DNA from: Allokutzneria sp. A3M-2-11 16
GTDB taxonomy: Bacteria > Actinomycetota > Actinomycetes > Mycobacteriales > Pseudonocardiaceae
DNA: 64,000 nucleotides
Assembly: GCF_024213555.1 (NCBI RefSeq)
Contig: NZ_JANAVO010000003.1
Location: 310,001-374,000, forward strand
Reading direction: 5' to 3'
Made by a program: the position numbers and the translations under genes. The notes under the pieces are model-generated. The model did not search any database, was not told the origin of the DNA, and was given only the letters and a program-made list of their open reading frames with translations. Of the stretch, positions 47,801 through 54,702 are shown one piece after another (positions within the stretch are counted from its first letter, which is position 1; each line of letters opens with the position of its first letter).

Positions 47801-47843
47801 GGTCCCCTCCGTTCTCCTACTGGAACCCCCCAGAACCCCTTAG
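44838..47843 (+). CDS. class II lanthipeptide synthetase-like protein (LanM) with altered dehydratase residues
   Basis: A 1001-residue LanM-type protein. The N-terminal 640 residues correspond to the DUF4135 dehydratase, and about 660-1000 to the LanC-like cyclase. Cyclase zinc ligands are intact: Cys860 (GWCHGVPG), Cys914 and His915 (LCHGDLG). The dehydratase keeps D331-x-H333-x-x-N336 (DAHHRNVIAHGEYPVLVD) and D348. However, the usual D-x-H reads D235-F-D237, the KPRS Lys is R256 (YRPHS), the D-L-E following PVLVD reads D-G-Q, and the R-x4-T motif reads RHVPRDPD. ATG 44838 has GAGGAG. No precursor peptide, protease or exporter gene is adjacent. Phosphorylation/elimination may be impaired, or the alignment may hide substitutes. 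Confidence 0.85.
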   Translation: MPVPPVSPPDSGWPIADLRWADARYLHELPATPVRDTKRAERRMGRWNTCFTEGSTASRRAAGVLGFKLDSLWRTFGSPTGCEDRSPVPDWLIQVHRVRGYGGPPQDERHLAADEELAGIRAVTEIVRGYQRVLHNRLRRLPATSGAPGLTRLPELVVAAWPRQRIADAMSGVADADEAGQVRLWNTYPVLLRYVNDVLRAWLHERTGFAQRLVRDHVELSRVCGEPLGELVSIDFDRGDRGVAELAFERLSMIYRPHSVEADRAWAAVCAWFNDRRPRHDLLPVPVLAKDGYGWMCHVAARPCRTEDEAKAFHWRIGALTALLYVLDGADAHHRNVIAHGEYPVLVDGQVLLRGRSAGTGHGAERPDPAAELMREGVLGVGMIGTRSLTRIAHPGRGGAALVTTLDEGAPVDPREHRDEMLAGFDWTYRAIAMDWPQWLAVGGLLSKFIEVPVRHVPRDPDRYREVLADSLRPEHLRDGVDRDRSLVSLSANDSGDQPRELLCNDELHALRVGVLPSYSTRGHSTQVWNREGKPLGPMLAEPPIDIAIRRIGELTEPSLLRQLSLLRQALDVPAPGRTTSRGPAPEPEELPGDPLRYPEAVADAVDLAKGLCRQAVRRNGAIGWITLTPAGGGHWELGPAPKDLRSGTAGIGLFLSTVAAYTGDTEIAGTAHTVADHLARWAAGAGDQLGRSALDRPDPGAFGSVGGLVHYLTHTAVLLERPDLLGLAQSLLRPLAAHVQHDQRFDLVSGSVGAILVALGLHQVLPGSQALEVAHAAGRRLVLSPALVPGTGIGISRGASGIAYALARLHAVDPRPEYAETVHAALRHERDHLHPERHDWTAPRAEGCTAARAPLLGWCHGVPGVGLARAGIAGLSGDWDVRDDLDAAERATALALFGETGGLLASVGDHGLCHGDLGALELLVLAAHRRSDVDGLRRCGQAARAVRDRGREAGWRTGPARPESVPGLMHGRAGIGYNLLRLVAPELVPSVLLLEPPRTP

Positions 47844-47939
47844 CCCGTGTCCTGCAAGTCCGACCCGCACTCCGCCCACCAAGTAAACTCATCCCATGCC
47901 CCACACACGCCCGTTCACCCCCTCGTCAGCGGGCGCCGT

Positions 47940-48016
47940 CTAGAGAACCCCGTTTCGTACTCATAACGGGAAAAAGAGCGCTCCAAAATCCCGGCAAGAG
48001 TACGAAACGGGTTCTT
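47940..48016. repeat. family B palindrome, copy 2 (inverted)
   Basis: The reverse complement of copy 1 with changes only near one inner arm (CCCGGCAAGAG instead of CCCGTTTTGAG). It lies in the gap of about 210 bp between the convergent LanM and glycosidase genes. The rest of that gap has only a 15-codon open frame (47896-47943, MPHTRPFTPSSAGAV). Confidence 0.9.
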
Positions 48017-48056
48017 CGGCGACCTCAGCGCAGGATGAGGGTCTGTGGGGTGGGGG

Positions 48057-48914
48057 CTAGTTCTGGCGTCCCTGGGCGGCGATCGCTCGGAATGCGGCCT
48101 TCTCCTCGGAGCCGGTCAGCATCCACTTGCCGTCGTTGTTGTTCTGCCAGTACAGGAAGTGGTGTGCGCCGCGCTCTTTGACGAAGGCCCAGTCGTCCTT
48201 GAGGACGGCGATCCGTCGCTGCTCACCGTGCGCGGCGGCGATGCCTCGTTCGCTGATGCCCCAGGGTTTTCCGCTGGGCACCTTGATGAGGTCCCACCAC
48301 CGCTTGAAACCCTTGTCGTCACGGATTCTGAGCGGTCCGTCACCCGGGCTGGCGTAGACGTCCAGTGAGACGCCGTCGGCCGCGCGCGCGGCGTCGATCC
48401 ACCCGGCGGGGCTGCCCACGTTGCCCTTGGAGTTGGTCTCCCACTGGTAGGCCATCGCCGAGTACCACACCAGCACGCCGGGGTTGGCGGCCTTCACCAC
48501 GTCGATCGTCTTGCGCATCAACAGGTTGAACGTCGCGCCGGACATGTCGTCCTCCGGCTCGTGGTAGACGGTGAAGATCGTCCCGGGCGGCAGGTCCTTG
48601 GCGAGCGCGCGCAGCTGGCCGTCGTACTTCCCGTCGATGTAGCCCTGGATGTCGTTCTCCGGCGGCTTGGCGGAGTACCAGTGGCGCGAACCCGCCACGC
48701 GCCAGCTCGCCTTGTCCGGGCTGCGCAGGGTCGGGTCGAAGGAACGCCGGTAGGACAGCTTGTCGTCACCGATGGCGTTCTGCGCGGTGGACCACCCCGC
48801 CGCCTGCGATCCCGTGCTGGCGCCCACCCAGATCGTGGTGGCGGACTGGGCCGGGGACGGGAACGCGACCGCCATGCCGACGGTGATCGACAGCACCGCG
48901 AGCTTGTGCGTCAC
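48057..48914 (-). CDS. secreted TIM-barrel glycosidase (GH26-like)
   Basis: A 285-residue secreted protein. The GTG start 48912-48914 (MTHKLAVLSITVGMAVA) has GAGGAGGTG upstream and leads a signal peptide ending SPAQSA (about 24). The mature part begins TTIWVGASTGSQAAG. The likely acid/base Glu is in FTVYHEPEDDMSG and a candidate nucleophile Glu in KPWGISERGIA, the spacing of clan GH-A barrels such as GH26. Substrate (mannan, glucan or other) cannot be told. Last residues YWQNNNDGKWMLTGSEEKAA match the final barrel strand. Neighbouring LanM is convergent, so a shared role is unlikely. Confidence 0.75.
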   Translation of the reverse strand: MTHKLAVLSITVGMAVAFPSPAQSATTIWVGASTGSQAAGWSTAQNAIGDDKLSYRRSFDPTLRSPDKASWRVAGSRHWYSAKPPENDIQGYIDGKYDGQLRALAKDLPPGTIFTVYHEPEDDMSGATFNLLMRKTIDVVKAANPGVLVWYSAMAYQWETNSKGNVGSPAGWIDAARAADGVSLDVYASPGDGPLRIRDDKGFKRWWDLIKVPSGKPWGISERGIAAAHGEQRRIAVLKDDWAFVKERGAHHFLYWQNNNDGKWMLTGSEEKAAFRAIAAQGRQN

Positions 48915-49192
48915 GGACACCTCCTCGTAGTAGACAGCGGTTATGCCGTGAACGACCGCGAGGCACAAGAGAACGCGAGCCCCTTTTGGCTGTGGTCGAA
49001 TCCGACGAGAACTCCCCGGCGCCCGGGTCGGGGTTCGTGTTGTCGATCGCCAGGCACCTGCCGTTGATGTCGTCGGCGAGCAGCCCGTTGTGCAGGCTCC
49101 AGTTCCGCGCCGCGACGTTGTTCCCAGCGGCGCCATCGCGTCAACCGAGAAAAGGACGTGCGCAACTGGGTTCGCCCGGCGATTATGCGGTC
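48915..49192. other. 278-bp divergent gap with possible coding remnant
   Basis: The promoter region for the divergent glycosidase and GNAT genes. On the minus strand, about 49000-49138, one frame reads NNVAARNWSLHNGLLADDIN followed by GRCLAIDNTNPDPGAGE. It sits directly after an in-frame stop codon and has no start. The NGRCLAID stretch recalls ricin-B-type lectin repeats, so it may be a decayed fragment of a glycosidase-linked lectin domain. Confidence 0.35.
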
Positions 49193-49699
49193 ATGACAGC
49201 GAAGCGGGCGTGGACCGTCGCCCCGGCTCCGGTGGACAGCGCGGAAGCGGCGGCCCTGTGGCGGGAGTACTACATCGACGTCGCGGACCGCTACCGCTTG
49301 CTGCACTTCGACAGGCGCTCGACTCCGGCCGAGATAGAGGAGGAGCTGGCTGACTCCTCCGACGCCGATCTCATCCCGCCCACCGGACTTCTCCTGCTGG
49401 GCAGGTATGACGGTGAGCCCGCGGCGTGCGCGGGGCTGAGGGTGTACGGCCCGGGTGTCGTCGAGCTGAAGCGGGTGTTCGTCCGCCCCGAAGCGCGTGG
49501 CACCGGCGGTGGGGCCTGTCTGCTCGCCGCCGTGGACGAGGCGGCCATCGGCATGGGCGCGAAGCGGATCGTGCTGGACACCCGGCTGGACCTGGTCGAG
49601 GCCCGCGCCCTCTACCTCAAGCACGGGTACACCGAGATCCCGGCTTACAACCAGGGCGAGTACGCCGAGGTCTGGTACGGCAAAGAGCTTGACGTATAA
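49193..49699 (+). CDS. GNAT-family N-acetyltransferase
   Basis: A 168-residue acetyltransferase using acetyl-CoA. The N-terminal YYIDVADRYRLLHFDRRS helix region, then strand 4 VELKRVFVRPEARGTGGGACLL containing the Q/RxxGxG/A pyrophosphate loop (ARGTGGGA), and the C-terminal ARALYLKHGYTEIPAYN. The amine substrate is unknown. ATG 49193 is used although no clear ribosome site precedes it; GTG codons upstream are possible. Confidence 0.85.
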   Translation: MTAKRAWTVAPAPVDSAEAAALWREYYIDVADRYRLLHFDRRSTPAEIEEELADSSDADLIPPTGLLLLGRYDGEPAACAGLRVYGPGVVELKRVFVRPEARGTGGGACLLAAVDEAAIGMGAKRIVLDTRLDLVEARALYLKHGYTEIPAYNQGEYAEVWYGKELDV

Positions 49700-49792
49700 G
49701 GAAGAACGGGTGTGGGGCCGGCGCTGGGGGACGCGGCGCCCCACCTGGGGCGGCCAGGGCTGTCAGACCCCTGTTCTAGGGTGCCGTTCGTG

Positions 49793-50197
49793 ATGGACAT
49801 CGAGGTGCGCACGCGGGTGCCCGACGTACCCGCCGTGCTGGTGCGCCTGGCCGACGACCGCACGACGGCGCGGGAGTTGATCAGCCGCGCGGTCGAGGAG
49901 CAGATCCGGGAGCTGCGCGCCGACACGGGGCGCTGCCGCCGCGCTCTCGATCGCCAGTACCTGTCCGATGAGGACCTCCGGGCGCAGGCCGCGGCGGGTG
50001 TGATCAAGATGCCGCGGCCCGCACCACCGGAACCGGGCATCGCCGAGGAGGTGGCCAGGGCGCACCGGGCCTTCGCGCGCGGCACCTTCGTGATTTTCGT
50101 TGGCGGACACCAGGTTCACGGCCTGGACGAGGAGGTCGTGGTCCGGCTCGGCGAGCCGGTGGTGTTCCTGCGGCTGGTCGCGCTGGCGGGAGGCTGA
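49793..50197 (+). CDS. small protein of unknown function preceding DUF4132 gene
   Basis: A 134-residue protein, MDIEVRTRVPDVPAVLVRLA at its start and a short beta-rich C-terminus (FVIFVGGHQVHGLDEEVVVR). No signal peptide or membrane segment, and I do not recognise a family. The ATG 49793 (or GTG 49790) is chosen; an upstream ATG at 49712 would add a GC-hairpin-encoded, unlikely extension. Its stop is 6 bp before the DUF4132 gene, so the two form an operon and the small protein is probably a partner. Confidence 0.65.
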   Translation: MDIEVRTRVPDVPAVLVRLADDRTTARELISRAVEEQIRELRADTGRCRRALDRQYLSDEDLRAQAAAGVIKMPRPAPPEPGIAEEVARAHRAFARGTFVIFVGGHQVHGLDEEVVVRLGEPVVFLRLVALAGG

Positions 50198-50203
50198 TCG
50201 CGG

Positions 50204-52624
50204 ATGGAGCAGGTGTACGCCGACGTCATCCGCGAGGAGCGCGAGGCGTTGTGGCAGCTGGTGGATGAGGTCCGGGCCGGGGACCTGGCGGGAATGCGTG
50301 CCACCGCCGAGAAGATCCGGCTCCGCATCGAGAAGGGCGAGGACCGGACGATCGGCAACCTGACACCGTATGTCAGGGACGTCATCGCGGAGCTGGACGA
50401 GCTCTACGACGCCGGTTTCCCGGTCGACCGGCCGGACGACATCGCCGACCTGCTGGACGCGCCTTGGCCGACCGCGCACCGGAAAGCCCTGCTCGCCGCC
50501 TACCTCGACTGCGACGTGCGGCACCGGCTGCTGCTGGACGAGGTGGCGGAGCAGACGACGGACACGGACCTGCTGCGGCTGCTCGTCCTCACCCCGCTCG
50601 GCACGCTGAGCCGGGACGCCAAGGCGCGGATTCTCGATGCGCTGCACCACAAAGGTGCGTTGGACGCCGCCGTAGTCGAGCGGGCTTTCACCGACGACAG
50701 CTACCTCGGCCACGCGATCACCGACGCCAGTGCGGACGCGGTGCGCGAACACGTGGACGCGCTGACGTGGAAACTCGTTTCCGCGCCGGCTCCGGCGGAG
50801 TGGGACGCGCTGCCCAAGGTGTTCCTGCCGCGCGGCCTGCGGTTCGTCCGGGTGGCGCTCGATTGGTCCGGCAACGAGCAAGTGGCTGACCATCTCGGTA
50901 CGGCGGAGCTGACCGACGAGGAACGCCTCGCGCTGCTCGATCTGCTGAAGGAACGACCGGAGGAACAGCGGCGGGCGTTCGCGTGGCGGCTGCGCGCTGG
51001 TGACGCCGAAGCGCTGCTGCCGCTGTTCGGCCTGGAGCGCGCGGCGCCGTTGCTGCGGCTGATCCGGGCGATGCCGGTCGACGAGGCCATCCGCCACGAT
51101 CGCGCCGCCATCCTCGCCGCGATCGACGACGTGGGAACCGCTCGGCGCCTGCTCGAACTCGAACCGAACGAGCTGGTCTCCGCAGTGCTGGGGGACAACC
51201 GCGCCCAAGTTCTGCGGCGCGTGAAACACAATGCGCTGCAAGGCATCGCCGCGTTCGGGATGCTGCCGTTGGCTCCGGACGAGACGGTCCTCGACCGCTA
51301 CCTGGCGCTCCGCGAGTCCGCGAAGAAGGGCGCCAAGCTCGGCCCCAACCGCAAGCACAGCCACGCCGCCGCCATCGAGATCGCGCTCGACCACCTGGCG
51401 CAGGTGGCCGGTGTCGAGGCGAGCCGCCTGGAATGGGACTGCGAGGCTCGCATCGCCGCCGAGACCCGCACGGAGGCAGAGGTCGGCGATTACCGCGTCG
51501 CACTGCGATTCGACGGCGCCGACCCGGTAATCGTGGTGAGCCGGGCGGGCAAGGCATTGAAGTCCGTGCCCGCCGTCGTCCGCGCCGATCCCGGTTACGC
51601 CGGGCTGCGCGAGCATCAGGAACGGCTGCGGGAGCAGGCTCGCCGGATGCGGACCGGACTGGTGGAACGACTGGTCGCCACCTCCGGGACCCTGACGCCG
51701 GACGAGCTGGCCCGGTTGCTGTCGCTGCCCGCCGGTGCGGCGATGCTGCCCGCGCTGCTCTGGCGGGACCGGCTCGGCAAGATCGGCTTGCTTGACCAGG
51801 TCGACACCACGGGCCCCGTTACCGCCGTGCACCCGCTCGACCTGCACGAGCGGCAGGCGCTCGGCGACTGGCAGGCGGAGATCGTTCGACGGCGGCTCCA
51901 GCAACCGGTCAAGCAGGTGTTCCGGGAGCTGTACGTCCTCACCCCGGCCGAGCGCGAGGCGGGCGACGTGTCGCTGCGGTTCGCCGGGCAGATGGTGAAC
52001 GGCCGGGTCGCGGGGCAACTGCTGTCCGGGCGGGGCTGGTTCACCCACGGCGACTACGACGACCACCAGGCGACCCGAGCTGTCGGAGACGGCCTCACCG
52101 CCGCGCTCCGCTGCGACTTCCACGGCTACTTCGGCATGGGGGACGTCCTGGTCGGCGAGGTTCGTTTCCTGGCGGACGGCACGCCGACACAGCTGGCCGA
52201 CGTGCCGCCCGTGGTGTTCTCCGAGGTGATGCGCGACCTGGACCTGGTGGTGTCCGTCGCGGGAACCGAGCAGGGGGCGTACCTGTCACCCGCGCAGGCG
52301 GCGAGCCGGGGACGTGTGCTCGCGGCGCTCATCGACGACCTGCGGCTGGACCGCGTCACCGTCGACGGGCAGGCGGCCGTGGTGCGCGGCACGCGGGCGA
52401 CCTACCGGGTGCACCTGACCAGCGGCAGCATCCACGTCGAACCCGGCGGTTACCTGTGCATCGTGCCGGAGTCCTTTGGCGCCAAGGCACATCGGCGGCT
52501 TTTCCTGCCGTTCGCCGACGAGGACCGGATGACCAGCGTCGTGCTGAGCAAGGTGCTCCTGCTCGCCGAGGACGAGAAGATCAGCGATCCGTCGATCCTG
52601 TCGCAGCTCGATGCCCTCACCTAG
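50204..52624 (+). CDS. DUF4132-family protein
   Basis: An 806-residue cytoplasmic protein. The N-terminal two thirds are alpha-helical and repeat-like (many LLRLL, ALLDLL and LERAAPLL segments). The C-terminal third (about 520-800) has DUF4132 features, for example DWQAEIVRRRLQQPVKQVFRELYVLTPAE (quoted across two pieces: QPVKQVFRELYVLT and RFAGQMVNGRVAGQLLS) and a FLPFADEDRMTSVVLSKVLLLA end with conserved D-P. Relatives include the E. coli MolR/YehI group and WGR-linked proteins; their activity is not established. ATG 50204 follows the small gene by 6 bp. Its 3' end overlaps the convergent regulator by 4 bp. Confidence 0.8.
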   Translation: MEQVYADVIREEREALWQLVDEVRAGDLAGMRATAEKIRLRIEKGEDRTIGNLTPYVRDVIAELDELYDAGFPVDRPDDIADLLDAPWPTAHRKALLAAYLDCDVRHRLLLDEVAEQTTDTDLLRLLVLTPLGTLSRDAKARILDALHHKGALDAAVVERAFTDDSYLGHAITDASADAVREHVDALTWKLVSAPAPAEWDALPKVFLPRGLRFVRVALDWSGNEQVADHLGTAELTDEERLALLDLLKERPEEQRRAFAWRLRAGDAEALLPLFGLERAAPLLRLIRAMPVDEAIRHDRAAILAAIDDVGTARRLLELEPNELVSAVLGDNRAQVLRRVKHNALQGIAAFGMLPLAPDETVLDRYLALRESAKKGAKLGPNRKHSHAAAIEIALDHLAQVAGVEASRLEWDCEARIAAETRTEAEVGDYRVALRFDGADPVIVVSRAGKALKSVPAVVRADPGYAGLREHQERLREQARRMRTGLVERLVATSGTLTPDELARLLSLPAGAAMLPALLWRDRLGKIGLLDQVDTTGPVTAVHPLDLHERQALGDWQAEIVRRRLQQPVKQVFRELYVLTPAEREAGDVSLRFAGQMVNGRVAGQLLSGRGWFTHGDYDDHQATRAVGDGLTAALRCDFHGYFGMGDVLVGEVRFLADGTPTQLADVPPVVFSEVMRDLDLVVSVAGTEQGAYLSPAQAASRGRVLAALIDDLRLDRVTVDGQAAVVRGTRATYRVHLTSGSIHVEPGGYLCIVPESFGAKAHRRLFLPFADEDRMTSVVLSKVLLLAEDEKISDPSILSQLDALT

Positions 52625-53892
52625 CTCGCGAGGAACGCGACGAGCCGATCGTCGAGGTCTCCCAAGGGACGCGACCGGGACGTCAACGGTCGCACGGCGT
52701 CGTGCAGTACCCGAAGGCGGCGAACCATTCGGTCGGATTTCATCGTGGTGGCGATGCTGATCGCCTGTTCTCCCAGGGAGGCTGCCTGCTCGTGGTCGTC
52801 GCGCGCGAGGTGGGTGAGCGCGAGGTCGGTCCGCACGTAACAACGGCTGCGCACACGCCAAGGCTCGTACTCGTCCACGACCCGGCTGATCATGCGCAGG
52901 CCCTGCTCGGGATCTCCGGTGTCGCGCAGGCACCGCCCGAGGTCCGCGGCGAGTTCGGCTTCGGTGTAATGGCTCAACCAGGCGGGTTCCTCGGCTTGGC
53001 GGGCGAAGTGCCGCTCGGCTTCCCGCATCGACTCGCGCATCGCGCTGTGATCGCCGAGCTGGGCGTGCCCGCGAGCTTCGACGGCGTGCAGCAACGCCGC
53101 CAGGGTCGGAGTGTCGTTTCGCCCCAACATGTTCCGGCCTGCGCGTGCGAGGGAGACCTTGTGCTGCGCGGTGACGCGGCTCAGGTGTGACAGCACGTGG
53201 GCGGCGTAGAGCCGATCTCCGGCCGCCATCGCCAGGGTGAGGGTCTGCATGGAGTAGCGCCGAGCTTCGACGTGGCGCCCGGCGTCGGCTGTCGCGGACC
53301 CGGCCAGCCAACATGCCTGTGCGACCGCGCTCAGCAGCGCGCGTCCGGTGCGCTCCGAGTAGGTGCCGTGCGCGACCGCGTTCCACCCGCGACGGAAGAG
53401 CTGGATCACTGGCTCCCGCACACTGCTCGACCCGAATCTCCGGTCGAGTCCGCGGAGGCGCGCGATGTTCTCGGTCAAGCCGTCGACGTCGGCCATGCCG
53501 ATGCGTCTGCCCGGAACCGACCCCAGCAATGCCGCCCGGAGACCGACATCGTCGCCGGACAGCTCGATCACTGTGCGCATGGCGCCGTCCAACGGTTCGT
53601 AGGTGTCCGCTGACTCAGACCCGCGCTCGGCGAATCCGCAGTCGGCAACGCTGACCTCGCGCCCCAACTGTCGGCTGAGCACCTCCGCGACCAACCGTGG
53701 CACCGGCCTGCGCGGTTGCGATCCGTCGAGCATCCGGCGAACCGTCGTGGCGCTGGTGCCCAGGTGAACGCCTTCCTCGGCGCCTGCCGCGACCACGGCG
53801 CCCGCGAGTTCGATGTTGCTCATCCCGGCTTCGTCGAGCAGTGCCCGCAACACGTTGTTTCCCGGCCCGGGATGCCTGTCTGATGTGTTCAC
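52621..53892 (-). CDS. XRE-like regulator with TPR C-terminus
   Basis: A 423-residue cytoplasmic protein. Residues about 12-85 form a helix-turn-helix-like domain (LRALLDEAGMSNIELAGAVV; TSATTVRRMLDGSQPRRPVP), the type fused to TPRs in many actinomycete regulators. The rest is helical TPR-like (LLSAVAQACWLAGSATADAG; AELAADLGRCLRDTGDPEQGL). Such proteins may respond to peptides or partner proteins. GTG 53890-53892 is used. It lies head-to-tail (convergent) with the DUF4132 gene, so is not part of that operon. Confidence 0.75.
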   Translation of the reverse strand: MNTSDRHPGPGNNVLRALLDEAGMSNIELAGAVVAAGAEEGVHLGTSATTVRRMLDGSQPRRPVPRLVAEVLSRQLGREVSVADCGFAERGSESADTYEPLDGAMRTVIELSGDDVGLRAALLGSVPGRRIGMADVDGLTENIARLRGLDRRFGSSSVREPVIQLFRRGWNAVAHGTYSERTGRALLSAVAQACWLAGSATADAGRHVEARRYSMQTLTLAMAAGDRLYAAHVLSHLSRVTAQHKVSLARAGRNMLGRNDTPTLAALLHAVEARGHAQLGDHSAMRESMREAERHFARQAEEPAWLSHYTEAELAADLGRCLRDTGDPEQGLRMISRVVDEYEPWRVRSRCYVRTDLALTHLARDDHEQAASLGEQAISIATTMKSDRMVRRLRVLHDAVRPLTSRSRPLGDLDDRLVAFLAS

Positions 53893-54190
53893 GACACGAG
53901 CATCGCGCCCCGCCGACCGGCAGCCAAGGACACCGCCCGAAGCAGGACCCCAGTAGGACCCCTTCGTAAAACAGCGAGCCCGAACATTTCGTGAAAGTCC
54001 GTCGGCTTCTTTGGTGAGTCATTTCGGCTACCGCCGATACCATCTGATGCGAACCGATCCGGGAGTCGATACGCTTCTTCGGTCGAGAAAGTGAAGCTCA
54101 AGAATACCTTAGCTGGTCACCAATTCGGGTGAAAAGCATGAGTGTGCTTGAGGGCATTCGCTTTTCCGCCCGCATCGAGAGGTAGTACCC
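53893..54190. other. 298-bp divergent regulatory gap, relatively AT-rich
   Basis: A divergent region between the TPR regulator and the small secreted protein. From about 53960 to 54170 it is clearly richer in A/T than the flanking genes, as expected for promoters. A 70-codon minus frame (53889-54101) overlaps the regulator start and has no protein-like features. No clear operator seen. Confidence 0.5.
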
Positions 54191-54679
54191 GTGACCAACT
54201 GGACCCGCCGGATCGCCGGGGCGGCCACCGCCTCCGCCCTGCTGTCGCTGGTAGCCGTCAGCACCGCACCCCCCGCCCTCGCCGCGAAGCCGAAGTGCGC
54301 GCACAGCGAGAGCTTCGACCTGAATTCCCGGGAAGACTCCGGCGGCAACGTCCGTGCCCGCGCCGCGGGCACCATGAAATGGGGTTGTTCCGACGGGAAG
54401 TTCCACGTGACCGGGAAGCTGTACGACCTGGACCTGAACGACTCCAAGGGCGCCTACGTGTGGGCGCAGGCATGTGGCTACTACCACGGCAAAGATCGTC
54501 CGGGTAAGTGCCGGAACACCAAGGACATGAAGTATTCCTCCCGGCAGGGAAAGGAATTTGACTTCACCGTGTCCCCGCGGGCCAAGTCGGACGGGCCGAC
54601 CGGTGCCTGGCTGATCGGTGTCAAGGCAACCAGCTACTGGGACGACTCGAACGACGCGTACAAGGTGGTCAAGGCCTAG
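54191..54679 (+). CDS. small secreted protein, four cysteines, unknown function
   Basis: A 162-residue protein. The signal peptide is about 1-31 (AGAATASALLSLVAV, cleavage at ALA-A). The mature part of about 130 residues has four Cys (KPKCAHS, KWGCSD, AQACGYY, PGKCRN), enough for two disulfides, and a beta-rich, Lys/Asp-rich sequence. GTG 54191 follows GAGAGG. I know no named family. Likely an exported stress or surface protein, but that is inference. It converges on the GlxA-type regulator over a short gap. Confidence 0.75.
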   Translation: MTNWTRRIAGAATASALLSLVAVSTAPPALAAKPKCAHSESFDLNSREDSGGNVRARAAGTMKWGCSDGKFHVTGKLYDLDLNDSKGAYVWAQACGYYHGKDRPGKCRNTKDMKYSSRQGKEFDFTVSPRAKSDGPTGAWLIGVKATSYWDDSNDAYKVVKA

Positions 54680-54683
54680 CTCT

Positions 54684-54702
54684 CCCGTTTGCACTCATAA
54701 CG
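54684..54702. repeat. degenerate half of a family B palindrome
   Basis: CCCGTTTGCACTCATAACG matches the family B arm CCCGTTTCGTACTCATAACG with one base missing and one changed. It lies where the secreted-protein gene and the GlxA-type regulator converge and contains the latter's stop codon. No second arm is present. Confidence 0.5.

Noticed and set aside
47896-47943. 15-codon frame MPHTRPFTPSSAGAV after LanM as a precursor peptide
   Set aside because: No Cys, no leader, no ribosome site; chance open frame.
43554-48016. Composite transposon carrying LanM
   Set aside because: No transposase or integrase gene and no target-site duplication that I can see. The repeats are reported, but mobility is not claimed.
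53889-54101. 70-codon minus-strand frame upstream of the TPR regulator
   Set aside because: It overlaps the regulator's start region, has no ribosome site and no protein-like features.
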